Assembly (NCBI RefSeq): GCF_013409935.1
Contig: NZ_JACCCO010000002.1
Location: 744,001-808,000, forward strand
Reading direction: 5' to 3'
Source of the DNA: Streptosporangium sandarakinum
GTDB taxonomy: Bacteria; Actinomycetota; Actinomycetes; Streptosporangiales; Streptosporangiaceae
DNA: 64,000 bases
Of the stretch, positions 17,381 through 24,993 are shown one piece after another (within the stretch, counting starts at the first letter, position 1; each line of letters starts with the position of its first letter). The position numbers and the translations under genes are program-made. Under the pieces are notes generated by a model, which had not been told where the DNA came from, made no database searches, and was given only the letters and a program-made list of their open reading frames with translations.

Positions 17381-17977
17381 TCAGGGCCACGAGGAGTCGC
17401 CCGTGGCGTCGACGGGGCCGGGGATCACCTCCAGGCGCTCCAGCAGGGTCAGGAAAGTGGAGGCGTACGGCGAGACCTGGGCGACCGACGCCACCCGGTC
17501 CCAGTCGACCTGCTCACGCAAAGCCCTGACCTGCGGAAGAAGCGAGCCGTAGTCGCAACTGTGCTCCGACAGCGGCAGGAGCCAGGAGATCACCAGGTCG
17601 GTCGCCTCCAAGACCGGCACGATGACGGCCGAGGCCTTCATCTGCTCGGACCGCTCAAGTAGCTCCGGGGTGACCGGGTTGCCGCAGATGTTGAAGATCA
17701 GATCTACCAGTCTGCCCTCGTCGTAGGCCTTGACCAGCCAGTCCTCCGGGGGCTTGGCCGTCTCGAAGCCCAGCTCGCGCAGCGCTTCCAGGGCCGTCGG
17801 CACGTCCTCCTGGGGCAGGACGAAGTCGACGTCGTGCAACGAGGGCGCGGCCCCGCGGGCGTAGGCGGCGCACCCGCCGGCGAGCGCGAACCTCACCTTC
17901 GCGTCCTTCAGGGCCGTACTCGCCCGCTTCAATGTCTCCAGGATCGAATCCGTTACCTCATGGCTGTGACTTCCCAT
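17381..17977 (-). CDS. Nucleotidyltransferase-fold protein
   Basis: A 198-aa protein with the minimal nucleotidyltransferase core: helix-turn RFALAGGCAAYARGA followed by the metal-binding strand SLHDVDFVLP (DxD), then GRLVDLIFNICG. It resembles stand-alone NTase-like proteins related to the MNT and AbiEii groups. No HEPN or AbiEi-type partner lies beside it, so a toxin-antitoxin role is not supported here. The ATG at 17977 has only 66 bp separating it from the divergent DUF6328 gene. Confidence 0.75.
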   Translation of the reverse strand: MGSHSHEVTDSILETLKRASTALKDAKVRFALAGGCAAYARGAAPSLHDVDFVLPQEDVPTALEALRELGFETAKPPEDWLVKAYDEGRLVDLIFNICGNPVTPELLERSEQMKASAVIVPVLEATDLVISWLLPLSEHSCDYGSLLPQVRALREQVDWDRVASVAQVSPYASTFLTLLERLEVIPGPVDATGDSSWP

Positions 17978-18043
17978 GGGACTCGCTTACCCCGTGTCTC
18001 CGCAGGTAGGCATGGCAATCTTTTACCAGGGCATTGGAATGGC

Positions 18044-18559
18044 ATGATTCAGCCGGAATTTGTCCAAAAAGAGTCGACCGAGGAGGATCCCCAGCCGAAC
18101 GAGAGCCACAAGGAACGGGTGGACCGGGAGCTCGGAGAGCTGCTGCAGGGACTGCGGGTCGCCGTCACGGGCGTCCAGGTCCTGTTCGCGTTTCTGCTGA
18201 CCCTGCCGTTCGCCAGCGGTTTCCACAAGGTGGACTCGTTGGGCCGCTGGCTGTTCTTCATCGCGTTGCTGAGCGCCGCCCTCGCCTCCGTCTGCTTCAT
18301 CACCCCCGCCGCCCAGCACCGCCTGCTGTTCCGGAGCGGACTGAAGGAGAGGATGCTGCACCGGGCCAACGAGCTCGGCATCGCCGGGGCCATCGGGCTC
18401 GCGATCGCGATGACCACCTCGGTGGCGCTGGTCGCGGAGACGGTCATCAACGCCTGGCCGGCCGCGCTGTTCGGCGGCGCGATCGCCCTGTCCAGCGTCT
18501 GGCTGTGGATCCTCCAGCCCATCGTCGATCTCTACCGGAGCAAGGATGTTAAGCCGTGA
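18044..18559 (+). CDS. DUF6328-type four-helix membrane protein
   Basis: A 171-aa inner-membrane protein. An acidic cytoplasmic N-terminus with RVDRELGELLQGLRVA leads into a first helix (VLFAFLLTLPFAS), with three further helices around residues 68-88, 120-135 and 140-160. This is the pattern of the actinobacterial DUF6328 family, of unknown function. The start is the ATG at 18044; longer upstream frames overlap the divergent gene. The GPGG-motif gene starts 22 bp downstream, so the two are probably cotranscribed. Confidence 0.8.
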   Translation: MIQPEFVQKESTEEDPQPNESHKERVDRELGELLQGLRVAVTGVQVLFAFLLTLPFASGFHKVDSLGRWLFFIALLSAALASVCFITPAAQHRLLFRSGLKERMLHRANELGIAGAIGLAIAMTTSVALVAETVINAWPAALFGGAIALSSVWLWILQPIVDLYRSKDVKP

Positions 18560-18581
18560 AACGTGAGGGCAGTGCATTGTC

Positions 18582-18731
18582 ATGGCTACCTTGCTCTGGA
18601 TCATCGCAGTCGTTCTCGTCATCGCCGGGATCTACGTCATCCTGGCCCGCCGCGACCTCCTCTGGGGGATCGTCCTCATCGTCCTCGGTTTCCTGGTCGG
18701 CCCCGGAGGCGTGAGCATCTTCAATGTCTGA
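18582..18731 (+). CDS. GPGG-motif small membrane peptide
   Basis: A 49-aa hydrophobic peptide: helix ATLLWIIAVVLVIAGIYVIL, a basic turn ARRDLLWG, a second helix and the ending GFLVGPGGVSIF. Short two-helix proteins with this GPGG ending are widespread in actinobacteria and have no known function. The ATG at 18582 lies 22 bp after the DUF6328 stop. It is below many gene-calling length limits and easily missed. Confidence 0.8.
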   Translation: MATLLWIIAVVLVIAGIYVILARRDLLWGIVLIVLGFLVGPGGVSIFNV

Positions 18732-18801
18732 TGCGGGCTTATGAGCCCGCGCACTGAACAACCGAACACGAAGTCGCCCCGAATTCCAAACAAAAGCATC
18801 G

Positions 18802-18827
18802 GCGGGCCGGGTTCACACCCGGCCCGC
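18802..18827 (+). terminator. Terminator after the GPGG gene
   Basis: A 10-bp stem GCGGGCCGGG / CCCGGCCCGC with a 6-nt loop, followed by the pyrimidine run TTCTTCTTTCCC. Confidence 0.82.
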
Positions 18828-18900
18828 TTCTTCTTTCCCTGACGGCTTCTTACCGGTTCCTCTCCCCGGCGGGGGTTCTCTCAGAGGCGGAGCGGCCCAC

Positions 18901-18993
18901 GGCCTCAGGGCGGGACAGCTCAGGGCCTCAGGGCGGGACAGCCCACGGCCTCGGGGCAGGACAAGCTCAGGGCCTCAGAGGCAGTACAGCCCG
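18901..18993. repeat. Four degenerate 23-24-bp tandem repeats running into a gene end
   Basis: Copies start at 18901, 18924, 18947 and 18971; the core is GGCCTCAGGGCGGGACAGC. The fourth copy forms the last codons and stop of the metallophosphoesterase gene, suggesting the array grew outward from the gene's 3' end. Confidence 0.75.
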
Positions 18994-19688
18994 TAGGCGC
19001 GTTTCAGCACCGGCAGCGCCACGTTGCGCACCCGGACGCCGCCGGGCGTCTCCCCCTTCTCCGTGCCCGCGTGCGCGTGCCCGTGGATGATCAGGTCGGC
19101 GCCCTCGCCGTCCACCGCCTCGGCCAGCAGGTAGCTGCCGAGGAAGGGGTAGATCTCCAGGGGCTCGCCCTCAAGGGTGTCCTTGACCGGGGAGTAGTGC
19201 GACAGCACCACCTTGCGGTCGGCCTGGAGCTCCTTCAGCGCCACCCGCCAGCGCTCCGCGATCCGCTTGGTGTGCCCGACGAACGCCTTGATCTCGGGCT
19301 CGCCGAAGTCGCTGGCGCACTTGCCCGCGTACCCCCCGCCGAACCCCTTGCCGCCGACCACGCCGAGCCGTACCCCGTCGATGTCGAGCACGGTCGAGTC
19401 GTCGTGCAGCACGGCGATCCCGACGCTCTTCAGCAGGGCCGCGATCTCCCCGGGAACGTCGGAGTGGTAGTCGTGGTTGCCGAGCACGGCGATAACCGGG
19501 ACCGGCAGGTCACGGAACTCGTCTGCCACCACCCGCGCCTCCTCGATCGTGCCGTGCCGGGTGAGGTCACCGGCCAGGAGCAGCACGTCGGCGTGGTCGG
19601 CGAGGTCCTCCAGCCGCTCGCGGTAACGGCCCCGCATGCTCTCGTCCAGGTGGACGTCCCCGACGGCCGCGATCCGCAGCTCTCTCAC
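18975..19688 (-). CDS. Calcineurin-like metallophosphoesterase
   Basis: A 237-aa cytoplasmic two-metal phosphoesterase. All blocks are in order: AAVGDVHLD, LLAGDLTRHG, VLGNHDYHS, VVLSHYSP and IIHGHAHAGTEKG. It may act on a phosphodiester such as a cyclic nucleotide or nucleotide derivative; the substrate cannot be read from the sequence. The GTG start overlaps the BON-protein stop by four bases (GTGA), so it is translated in coupling with that gene. Confidence 0.93.
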   Translation of the reverse strand: MRELRIAAVGDVHLDESMRGRYRERLEDLADHADVLLLAGDLTRHGTIEEARVVADEFRDLPVPVIAVLGNHDYHSDVPGEIAALLKSVGIAVLHDDSTVLDIDGVRLGVVGGKGFGGGYAGKCASDFGEPEIKAFVGHTKRIAERWRVALKELQADRKVVLSHYSPVKDTLEGEPLEIYPFLGSYLLAEAVDGEGADLIIHGHAHAGTEKGETPGGVRVRNVALPVLKRAYGLYCL

Positions 19689-19930
19689 AGCTTCTCCCTC
19701 TCCCCGGGTTCCCTGACGTCCATGACGGCGATCTCGTTGCGAACCGTCAGTCCGGGAGCCGCCTCGCCGGCCACGTCGGCGATCAGCGAGCGTCGCTCGT
19801 CACAGGAGACCTGACCGTGCAGGAAGATCTGGTCGCCCCGGACGACCACGCGGATGCCCAGCTCGTTGGTCCTCTCGTCCTCCGCCAGCGCGCTCTGCAC
19901 GCGCGCGGCGACGTACTGCGGAGCCTCCAT
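19685..19930 (-). CDS. BON-domain protein
   Basis: An 81-aa single BON domain (VAARVQSALAEDERTNELGIRVVVRGDQIFLHGQVSC-like, then APGLTVRNEIAVMDV). BON domains bind phospholipid or surface partners in osmotic-stress proteins such as OsmY, but this one has no signal peptide, so it is cytoplasmic. The ATG at 19930 follows AAAGGAG. It is first in a two-gene unit with the metallophosphoesterase. A SigB-like GTTTGA-N13-GGGAAA lies upstream, with a weaker -10 than the PRC-barrel promoter. Confidence 0.85.
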   Translation of the reverse strand: MEAPQYVAARVQSALAEDERTNELGIRVVVRGDQIFLHGQVSCDERRSLIADVAGEAAPGLTVRNEIAVMDVREPGEREKL

Positions 19931-20082
19931 CGCCTGAACTCCTTTCGTCCAAAACGCTCGCTTTCCCGAGAACGCCGAGGTCAAACGCGTTTAAAGAGCC
20001 CGTGGCCGGGGAATTACCTCCGATTGGATGCCTAGGACGCAGGCACGTTCCCTGTCGCATTTTCCGCCACGGAGCCGTGCCC

Positions 20083-21303
20083 ATGAAGATCGCAATGGTG
20101 TCCGAACACGCCAGCCCTCTGGCGACCGTCGGCGGCGCCGACGCCGGGGGCCAGAATGTCCACGTCGCCGCCCTCTCCCGGGCACTCGCCGAGCGGGGGC
20201 ACGACGTCACCGTCTACACCCGCCGGGAATGTCCCTTTCAGCCCTCTGAGGTGGCCTTCGCCCCTGGCGTCACCGTGGTCCACGTGCCGGCCGGCCCGGC
20301 CGTGACCCTGCCCAAGGACGACCTGCTGGCCTGGATGCCCGACTTCGGCCGGTGGCTGGCCCGGCGCTGGGAGGCGGCCCCTCCGGACGTCGCGCACAGC
20401 CACTTCTGGATGAGCGGGCTGGCCTCGCTGGCCGCCGCCCGGGACACCGCGGTGCCGATCGTGCACACCTTCCACGCCCTCGGCGCGGTCAAGCGGCGCC
20501 ACCAGGGGAAGGCCGACACCAGCCCGCGCGAACGGGTGGGCGCCGAGACGCTCGTCGCCCGGCAGGCGGACGCGGTGATCGCCACCTGCGCCGACGAGGT
20601 CGCCGAGCTGGTCCGGATGCGGGCGCCCGAGCGGGCGGTACGGGTGATCCCCTGCGGTGTCGACCTGGCGGCGTTCACCCCGGACGGCCCCGCGGCGGAC
20701 CTCGGCCCCCGGGACTCCGGACCGGTCCTGCTGGCCATCGGCCGGGCCGTGCCGCGCAAGGGGGTGGAGACCACGATCCGGGCACTGCGTCATGTTCCGG
20801 ACGCCACCCTCGTCGTCGCGGGCGGCTCCCCCGGCGAACCGGAGCCGGCCCGACTGATGCGGATCGCCCGCATGTACGGCGTGGCGGACCGCGTCCGGTT
20901 CATCGGCCGGGTGACCCGCGAGGACGTCCCCGCGCTGATGCGCGCGGCGGACGCGGTGGTCACCGTCCCCTGGTACGAGCCCTTCGGGATCGTGCCGCTG
21001 GAGGCCATGGCCTGCGGGACGCCGGTGGTCGCCTCGGCGGTGGGCGGACATCTCGACACGGTCGTCCCCGGCGTCACCGGCCTGCTGGTCCCGCCGCGTG
21101 ACGTTGCCGCACTCGGCCAGGCCCTGCGCGAACTGCTCGCCGACCCGGCACGGCTCGGCGCGTACGGCGCCGCCGCGGCCGCGCGGGCGAGGTCCGGCTA
21201 CGGCTGGGACGAGGTGGCGGACCGTACCGCCGCGGTCTACGCCGAGGTGCTCGCCTCGCAGGGGTCGGCGGCGGGGGCCTTCCGGGGCACGGGAGCCGCC
21301 TGA
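20083..21303 (+). CDS. Glycosyltransferase family 4 (GT-B)
   Basis: A 406-aa GT-B glycosyltransferase with an N-terminal acceptor domain (MVSEHASPLATVGGADAGGQ, DVAHSHFWMSG, VHTFHALG) and a C-terminal nucleotide-sugar domain with IPCGVD, AIGRAVPRKGVETTIRAL and the EX7E motif in PFGIVPLEAMACGTPVVAS. The N-terminus resembles MshA and sucrose-phosphate-synthase-like enzymes, so a UDP- or GDP-sugar donor is likely; the acceptor is unknown. The ATG at 20083 is preceded by a weak GGAGCC. Confidence 0.88.
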   Translation: MKIAMVSEHASPLATVGGADAGGQNVHVAALSRALAERGHDVTVYTRRECPFQPSEVAFAPGVTVVHVPAGPAVTLPKDDLLAWMPDFGRWLARRWEAAPPDVAHSHFWMSGLASLAAARDTAVPIVHTFHALGAVKRRHQGKADTSPRERVGAETLVARQADAVIATCADEVAELVRMRAPERAVRVIPCGVDLAAFTPDGPAADLGPRDSGPVLLAIGRAVPRKGVETTIRALRHVPDATLVVAGGSPGEPEPARLMRIARMYGVADRVRFIGRVTREDVPALMRAADAVVTVPWYEPFGIVPLEAMACGTPVVASAVGGHLDTVVPGVTGLLVPPRDVAALGQALRELLADPARLGAYGAAAAARARSGYGWDEVADRTAAVYAEVLASQGSAAGAFRGTGAA

Positions 21304-21484
21304 CGGCGACGGGAACGCGGGAGGCCCCCGCTGAGGACCGTGGAAAACGCGGGGGCCTCCCGACGACGGCGGGGACGCGGGAGCCCCCTGTTGAGGACCG
21401 TGGAGAACGCGGGGACCTCCCGACCACCTCGGAGACGCGGGAGCGCCCCGGCCGCACCGGTGGTCCGGTGCGGCCGGGGCGCTC
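21301..21484. repeat. 60-bp tandem repeats with nested hairpins after the GT gene
   Basis: Two full copies and a half copy with an exact 60-bp period (21301-21360, 21361-21420, 21421-21450), differing at scattered positions. Each full copy contains an inverted repeat such as GGGAGGCCCCCGC / GCGGGGGCCTCCC. The last part merges into a near-perfect 20-bp stem (GGAGCGCCCCGGCCGCACCG and its complement, 21439-21484). It probably terminates the GT and DUF4235 transcripts. Confidence 0.8.
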
Positions 21485-21492
21485 CGCGAGGG

Positions 21493-21744
21493 TCAGCGGC
21501 CGGTGGCTCGATGGATCTTCCCCGTGGCGGTCCGGTCGATCACGGCCTTGACCACTCCGAAGATCGCACCCTGGATGGCCGCCGCGACCAGGATCTCCTT
21601 CCAGCCGTACTGGTCGGAGGTCGGGTCCGGGGTCTCGTCCTTGCCCGAGGCGAGCTTCCAGACCTGCTTGAAGATGGCTCCGGCGACGGCGCCGCCGACC
21701 AGGCCGGTCACGGCGCCGGTACCCTTGGATACGATCTTGCTCAA
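21493..21744 (-). CDS. DUF4235 membrane protein
   Basis: An 83-aa small membrane protein of the DUF4235 family: glycine-rich helix GTGAVTGLVGGAVAGAIFKQVW, a polar loop KDETPDPTSDQYGW and a second helix EILVAAAIQGAIFGVVKAVIDR. Function unknown; common in actinobacterial stress regulons. The start is TTG at 21744, chosen because GGAGGA lies 8 nt before it. Confidence 0.85.
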   Translation of the reverse strand: MSKIVSKGTGAVTGLVGGAVAGAIFKQVWKLASGKDETPDPTSDQYGWKEILVAAAIQGAIFGVVKAVIDRTATGKIHRATGR

Positions 21745-21781
21745 CTTCGCGTCCTCCGTTCGCGTTCGATGGGGGCCGCGC

Positions 21782-21806
21782 CTACCCGGTACAAACCGCC
21801 GTTAAC
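21782..21806 (-). promoter_or_regulatory. SigB-like promoter of the DUF4235 gene
   Basis: On the minus strand GTTAAC (21806-21801) and GGGTAG (21787-21782) are 13 bp apart, about 38 bp before the TTG start. The -10 element is identical to that of the PRC-barrel promoter. Confidence 0.4.
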
Positions 21807-21869
21807 GGTGCATACCAGAGGAGCGGACGGCAGCGAGGGGCGACGTCCGCGCCCGGGAACCGCCTCGGA

Positions 21870-22133
21870 TCACACGACCGGCGGGTCGTCGTAGTTGCGC
21901 TCCTCGTAGACGCGACGCTGGGTCACCGGGTCCTCGATCACCGTGGTGGTGGGAGGCTGCACGACCCGGCGTGCGACGCGGAGCCGGTAGAGCGCGAACA
22001 GCAGCCACACGAGGCCGCCGAGCATCAGGATCACACCGACGACGTTGATGTCGAACCCGGCGATGTCGAACTCGACCGCCCAGGTGAGAATCGCGCCGAG
22101 CATTATGAGGATGATGCCGCCTGCGATGGTCAT
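21870..22133 (-). CDS. DUF6458-type membrane protein
   Basis: An 87-aa protein with two hydrophobic helices (TIAGGIILIMLGAILTWAV and INVVGVILMLGGLVWLLFAL) joined by EFDIAGFD, and a cytoplasmic tail ending EERNYDDPPVV. This is the actinobacterial DUF6458 pattern; function unknown. The ATG at 22133 follows a near-ideal GGAGGT 6 nt away. Confidence 0.83.
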   Translation of the reverse strand: MTIAGGIILIMLGAILTWAVEFDIAGFDINVVGVILMLGGLVWLLFALYRLRVARRVVQPPTTTVIEDPVTQRRVYEERNYDDPPVV

Positions 22134-22209
22134 GGGATTACCTCCTTCGAGCCAACGCCCCATCCCCTATCCCACCCACGGATCTCAAACGTCCCTCGCG
22201 GGAGGACAC

Positions 22210-22728
22210 GTGAAATATGACCCCCCGATCGTCGTCACGGGCCTGATGGGGGCGGGCAAGTCGTCCGTCGCCCGGATCCTGGCCCGCGAACTAGGCCGGC
22301 CGCTGCGGGACAGCGATCCCGACCTGGCCGCCCGGTACGGCGGCGCGACGGCGGCCGAGACCGCCGCCCGGGAGGGCGTGGGCGTGCTCCACGAGCGGGA
22401 GGCCAGGCATCTGCGCGAGGCCCTCGCCGAGCGGCCCTCGGTGGTGACGGCCGCCGCGGCCAGCGTGGTGGAGAACCCCGCCTGCCGCCGGGCGCTGGCC
22501 CCGGCGCTGGTGGTCTGGCTGGACGCCCCGCCCGCCGTGCTCGCCGTGCGGATGCTGTCGAGCGGGCACCGCCCGCACTTCGAGCCGGACCTCGCGGCCA
22601 TGCTCACCGAACAGCGCGCGGTACGGGGGCCGCTGTTCGCCGAGGTCGCGGACCTGACGTTCGACGTCTCGGCGCTGACCGCCGACGAGGTCGCCGCCCG
22701 GGTGCTCGCCTCGCTCGAAGGCCGCTGA
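22210..22728 (+). CDS. Shikimate-kinase-like small-molecule kinase
   Basis: A 172-aa P-loop kinase: Walker A GLMGAGKSSVARIL, DSDPDLAARYG, RGVGVLHEREARHLREAL-like and TAAAASVVENPACR, the layout of shikimate and gluconate kinases. The genuine AroK motif pieces (GxGK in the P-loop, DxD) are present, but the usual shikimate-binding GGG is TAAAAS here, so the substrate may differ. The GTG at 22210 is preceded by GGGAGGA. It stands alone, divergent from the DUF6458 gene, not in an aro operon. Confidence 0.75.
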   Translation: MKYDPPIVVTGLMGAGKSSVARILARELGRPLRDSDPDLAARYGGATAAETAAREGVGVLHEREARHLREALAERPSVVTAAAASVVENPACRRALAPALVVWLDAPPAVLAVRMLSSGHRPHFEPDLAAMLTEQRAVRGPLFAEVADLTFDVSALTADEVAARVLASLEGR

Positions 22729-22805
22729 CCCGCCGGGCCGGACCGGCCGCCGGACACGCCGTCGAGTGCACCGCCGGACGCGCCGTCGGACGCACCGCCG
22801 GGCGG

Positions 22806-23438
22806 TCAGCGGCCGAGCAGTGCCAGCATCCGCTGGATCTGCGCCGTACGGGACGCCTCGATCCGCCCCGCCAGCGCCCGCACCTCGGGGTTCACCCCGT
22901 TCATCGCCTCCAGCCTGGCCAGCTGGATCGCGTCGTCCTGCTGGGCGATCACCATGTTGAGGAACCTGCGCTCGAACTCGGCGGGCGGCGCGTCCGCGAC
23001 GGAGCCGATCTCCGCCTCGGTCAGGCCCGGCATGCCGCCGTGGGCGGCGTGCTCGCCGGGGTCGGCGGTCAGGGGCCGCCCCCACGCCCTCAGCCACCCG
23101 GCCATCGTCGCGGTCTCCGCCTCCTGGGTGGTGGCGATGGCCGCCGCCAGGATCCTGACCTCCGGGCGGGCCGGGCGGTCGCGGGCGAGCCGTGCCAGCC
23201 GTACGCCCTGGCCGTTGTGCGGGCCCATCATCTGCAGGAACATCACGTCGACGGCGTCGACGTCCCCGGGCGGGGTGGTCACCGGGACGACCGCCGGAGC
23301 GGACACGGCGGCGTTCCCCCCGCCGTGCGCCCCGTGGCCCGGGCCGGTGCCGTAGAACTCGTGGGCGTCGGTGCCGCACCCGGCGAGCAGGGCGGCGCAC
23401 AGGGCGAGGCCCGGCACGGCCCAGGCGATGCGCTTCAC
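22806..23438 (-). CDS. DUF305 lipoprotein
   Basis: A 210-aa exported lipoprotein (lipobox LCAALLAGCGTD) with a ferritin-like four-helix DUF305 domain. Characteristic pieces are VMFLQMMGPHNGQGVRLARLA, EIGSVADAPPAEFERRFLNMVIAQQDDAIQLA and a His/Gly-rich entry segment (GHGAHGGG). DUF305 proteins have conserved His/Met residues and are often linked to copper; here the usual HHxxA motif is altered to HNGQG and QQDDA, so metal binding may be weakened. The GTG at 23438 follows GGAGGT. Confidence 0.83.
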   Translation of the reverse strand: MKRIAWAVPGLALCAALLAGCGTDAHEFYGTGPGHGAHGGGNAAVSAPAVVPVTTPPGDVDAVDVMFLQMMGPHNGQGVRLARLARDRPARPEVRILAAAIATTQEAETATMAGWLRAWGRPLTADPGEHAAHGGMPGLTEAEIGSVADAPPAEFERRFLNMVIAQQDDAIQLARLEAMNGVNPEVRALAGRIEASRTAQIQRMLALLGR

Positions 23439-23503
23439 GGGAGACCTCCTCGGCGAGGGCTGCGGCGGGCCGGGACGGCGTGGCGTCCCGGCCCGCCGGC
23501 GGA

Positions 23504-24379
23504 TCAGGCGCGGGTCCAGAGCGAGGAGGCGTTCGGCGGCTCCCAGCCCGGCAGGGAGGTGTGCGCCTGCAGGCACCGGTAGGCCAGGCCACCGTAGGTG
23601 ACGCGCGCGCCCACCGCGTAGGCGGTGTTCGCCTTCCACGCGTCACCGGGCTGCGGCGTGGTGGTCGCCGTCGGGGTGGCGGTGGGCGTCGCCGTGGGGG
23701 TCACGGTGGGGGTCACGGTCGGCGTGGGCGTCGGGGTGGGCGTGGTCCCCCCGCCGAAGTCCACGTCGGAGCAGGTGTAGAACGCCTCGGTGCTGCCGAC
23801 CACCCGCTGCCAGATCGAGTAGATGAGCTGACGGCCGGTCCGCTGCGGGAGGTTGATGGTCCAGTTGGTGAACGTGGTCGGGTTCTGGTTGGTGAAGGTC
23901 TTGATGGGCTCCAGGTCCGACCAGCGCAGCGGCTGCGTCGGGTTCCAGCTCTGCTTGGTGATGTAGAACTCGAAGTTGCTGTTCGAGTGCGGCGCGGTCG
24001 CGTGGTAGGTGATCGTCAGCGGGCCCGGGGAGACTCGCGTGGCGGGCCAGTCGGCCCGGGCCAGGTCCAGGCCCCGGTACTTGTCGCGTCCGGCGCTGCA
24101 CAGCTTGCCGTCCGGGATGATCGCGCGGTGGTTGCCCCCGGCCTCCAGCCGCGAGACCTCGTGCCAGTCGTAGAACGCCTGGGTGCCGCCGGCGGCGATG
24201 GCGGCCTTGCAGGCGTCCGACCTCGGCGTCTCCGGGCCCTCCAGGTGGCAGACGTAGGCGCGGCTGGGCGGGTTCGACATGGAGCCGTGGGCGGCCGCCG
24301 GGGTGGAGGGCAGCAGGACGACCAGGGACGTGACGATGAGCGCGGCGGCGCCGGCGGCCGCCTTGTGTCGCAGGAGCAC
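23504..24379 (-). CDS. Secreted AA10 lytic polysaccharide monooxygenase with CBM5/12
   Basis: A 291-aa copper enzyme that oxidatively cleaves chitin or cellulose. The signal peptide ends STPAAA before His, giving a mature N-terminal HGSMSNPPSRAY, the first half of the histidine brace; the second His is in TAPHSNSNFEFYIT. A Thr/Pro linker (about 30 residues, PTPTPTPTVTPT) joins a C-terminal CBM5/12 (AWKANTAYAVGARVTYGGLAYRC, ending GWEPPNASSLW). The GTG start at 24379 follows GGAGGA. An A/T-rich stretch at 24435-24475 (AGTAA-ACC-TTACT) is a likely promoter or operator zone. Confidence 0.95.
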   Translation of the reverse strand: MLLRHKAAAGAAALIVTSLVVLLPSTPAAAHGSMSNPPSRAYVCHLEGPETPRSDACKAAIAAGGTQAFYDWHEVSRLEAGGNHRAIIPDGKLCSAGRDKYRGLDLARADWPATRVSPGPLTITYHATAPHSNSNFEFYITKQSWNPTQPLRWSDLEPIKTFTNQNPTTFTNWTINLPQRTGRQLIYSIWQRVVGSTEAFYTCSDVDFGGGTTPTPTPTPTVTPTVTPTATPTATPTATTTPQPGDAWKANTAYAVGARVTYGGLAYRCLQAHTSLPGWEPPNASSLWTRA

Positions 24380-24597
24380 GTGGACTCCTCCTTCGGGGAA
24401 TGGAGGCGGGCATGTCCAACGGCCGACGGATAGCACGTTATTAAAAGTAAACCTTACTAACAATTAGTATCACCGCGCCAGACATTCCCACGTGTTCCCC
24501 GCGGCTCCCTCGGCTCCCGCCCGGCGGCATCGTCCCCGCTCGGCCGCGGCGCCGGTCCACGTGATGGCGCGCGCCGCCGGAACGCCCGTCGATGAGG

Positions 24598-24630
24598 AAA
24601 GCCCAGGCCGGATGATCCGGCCTGGGCTTT
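24598..24630 (-). terminator. Hairpin downstream of the second tRNA-Lys
   Basis: A perfect 15-bp stem AAAGCCCAGGCCGGA / TCCGGCCTGGGCTTT with a 3-nt loop, 9 bp past the tRNA 3' end. Confidence 0.8.
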
Positions 24631-24638
24631 CCCGTCGG

Positions 24639-24712
24639 TGCGCCGCCAGGGACTCGAACCCCGGACCCGCTGATTAAGAGTCAGCTGCTCTAACCAACTG
24701 AGCTAGCGGCGC
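24639..24712 (-). tRNA. tRNA-Lys (anticodon CUU), second copy
   Basis: 74 nt, identical base for base to the tRNA at 16423-16496, with the same loops and anticodon CTT. Each copy has its own, different, downstream hairpin, so they are separate transcription units. Confidence 0.97.
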
Positions 24713-24851
24713 TTGCGACGGACGTAACTGTAGCAGCAGCCGCGGGGCCAACGCACATCAACCGGGCGGGGACGGGCGGTACGGCCCGCCGTACGGATGA
24801 CCCCGCGAAAGAACCCTGGACCCGCCGCACAGAGCCGGACCTTCGGCGGAC

Positions 24852-24914
24852 GGAGGACGGAGGACGGAGGACGGAGGACGGAGGACGGAGGACGGAGGAC
24901 GGAGGACGGAGGAC
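24852..24914. repeat. Heptanucleotide microsatellite (GGAGGAC)9
   Basis: Nine perfect, contiguous 7-bp units, then a partial unit. The strictly repeated unit suggests slippage expansion and possible length variation between isolates. Confidence 0.9.
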
Positions 24915-24955
24915 GGACGGTTCCCCGGCCCCCGAACGAGCGGCCCCGTGAAAGA

Positions 24956-24993
24956 GCCGGGGCCCGGCGGTCAGACGACCGCCGGGCCCCGGC
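24956..24993. terminator. Very stable GC hairpin
   Basis: A perfect 17-bp stem GCCGGGGCCCGGCGGTC / GACCGCCGGGCCCCGGC with loop AGAC. No U-tract. It could be a bidirectional terminator or RNA structure. Confidence 0.6.

Noticed and set aside
17381-17977. Toxin-antitoxin (MNT/HEPN or AbiE) system
   Set aside because: Only a nucleotidyltransferase-fold protein is present; the adjoining genes are a PRC-barrel and a membrane protein, with no partner toxin or antitoxin.
24852-24914. CRISPR array
   Set aside because: Units are 7 bp with no spacers. No cas genes occur in the window.
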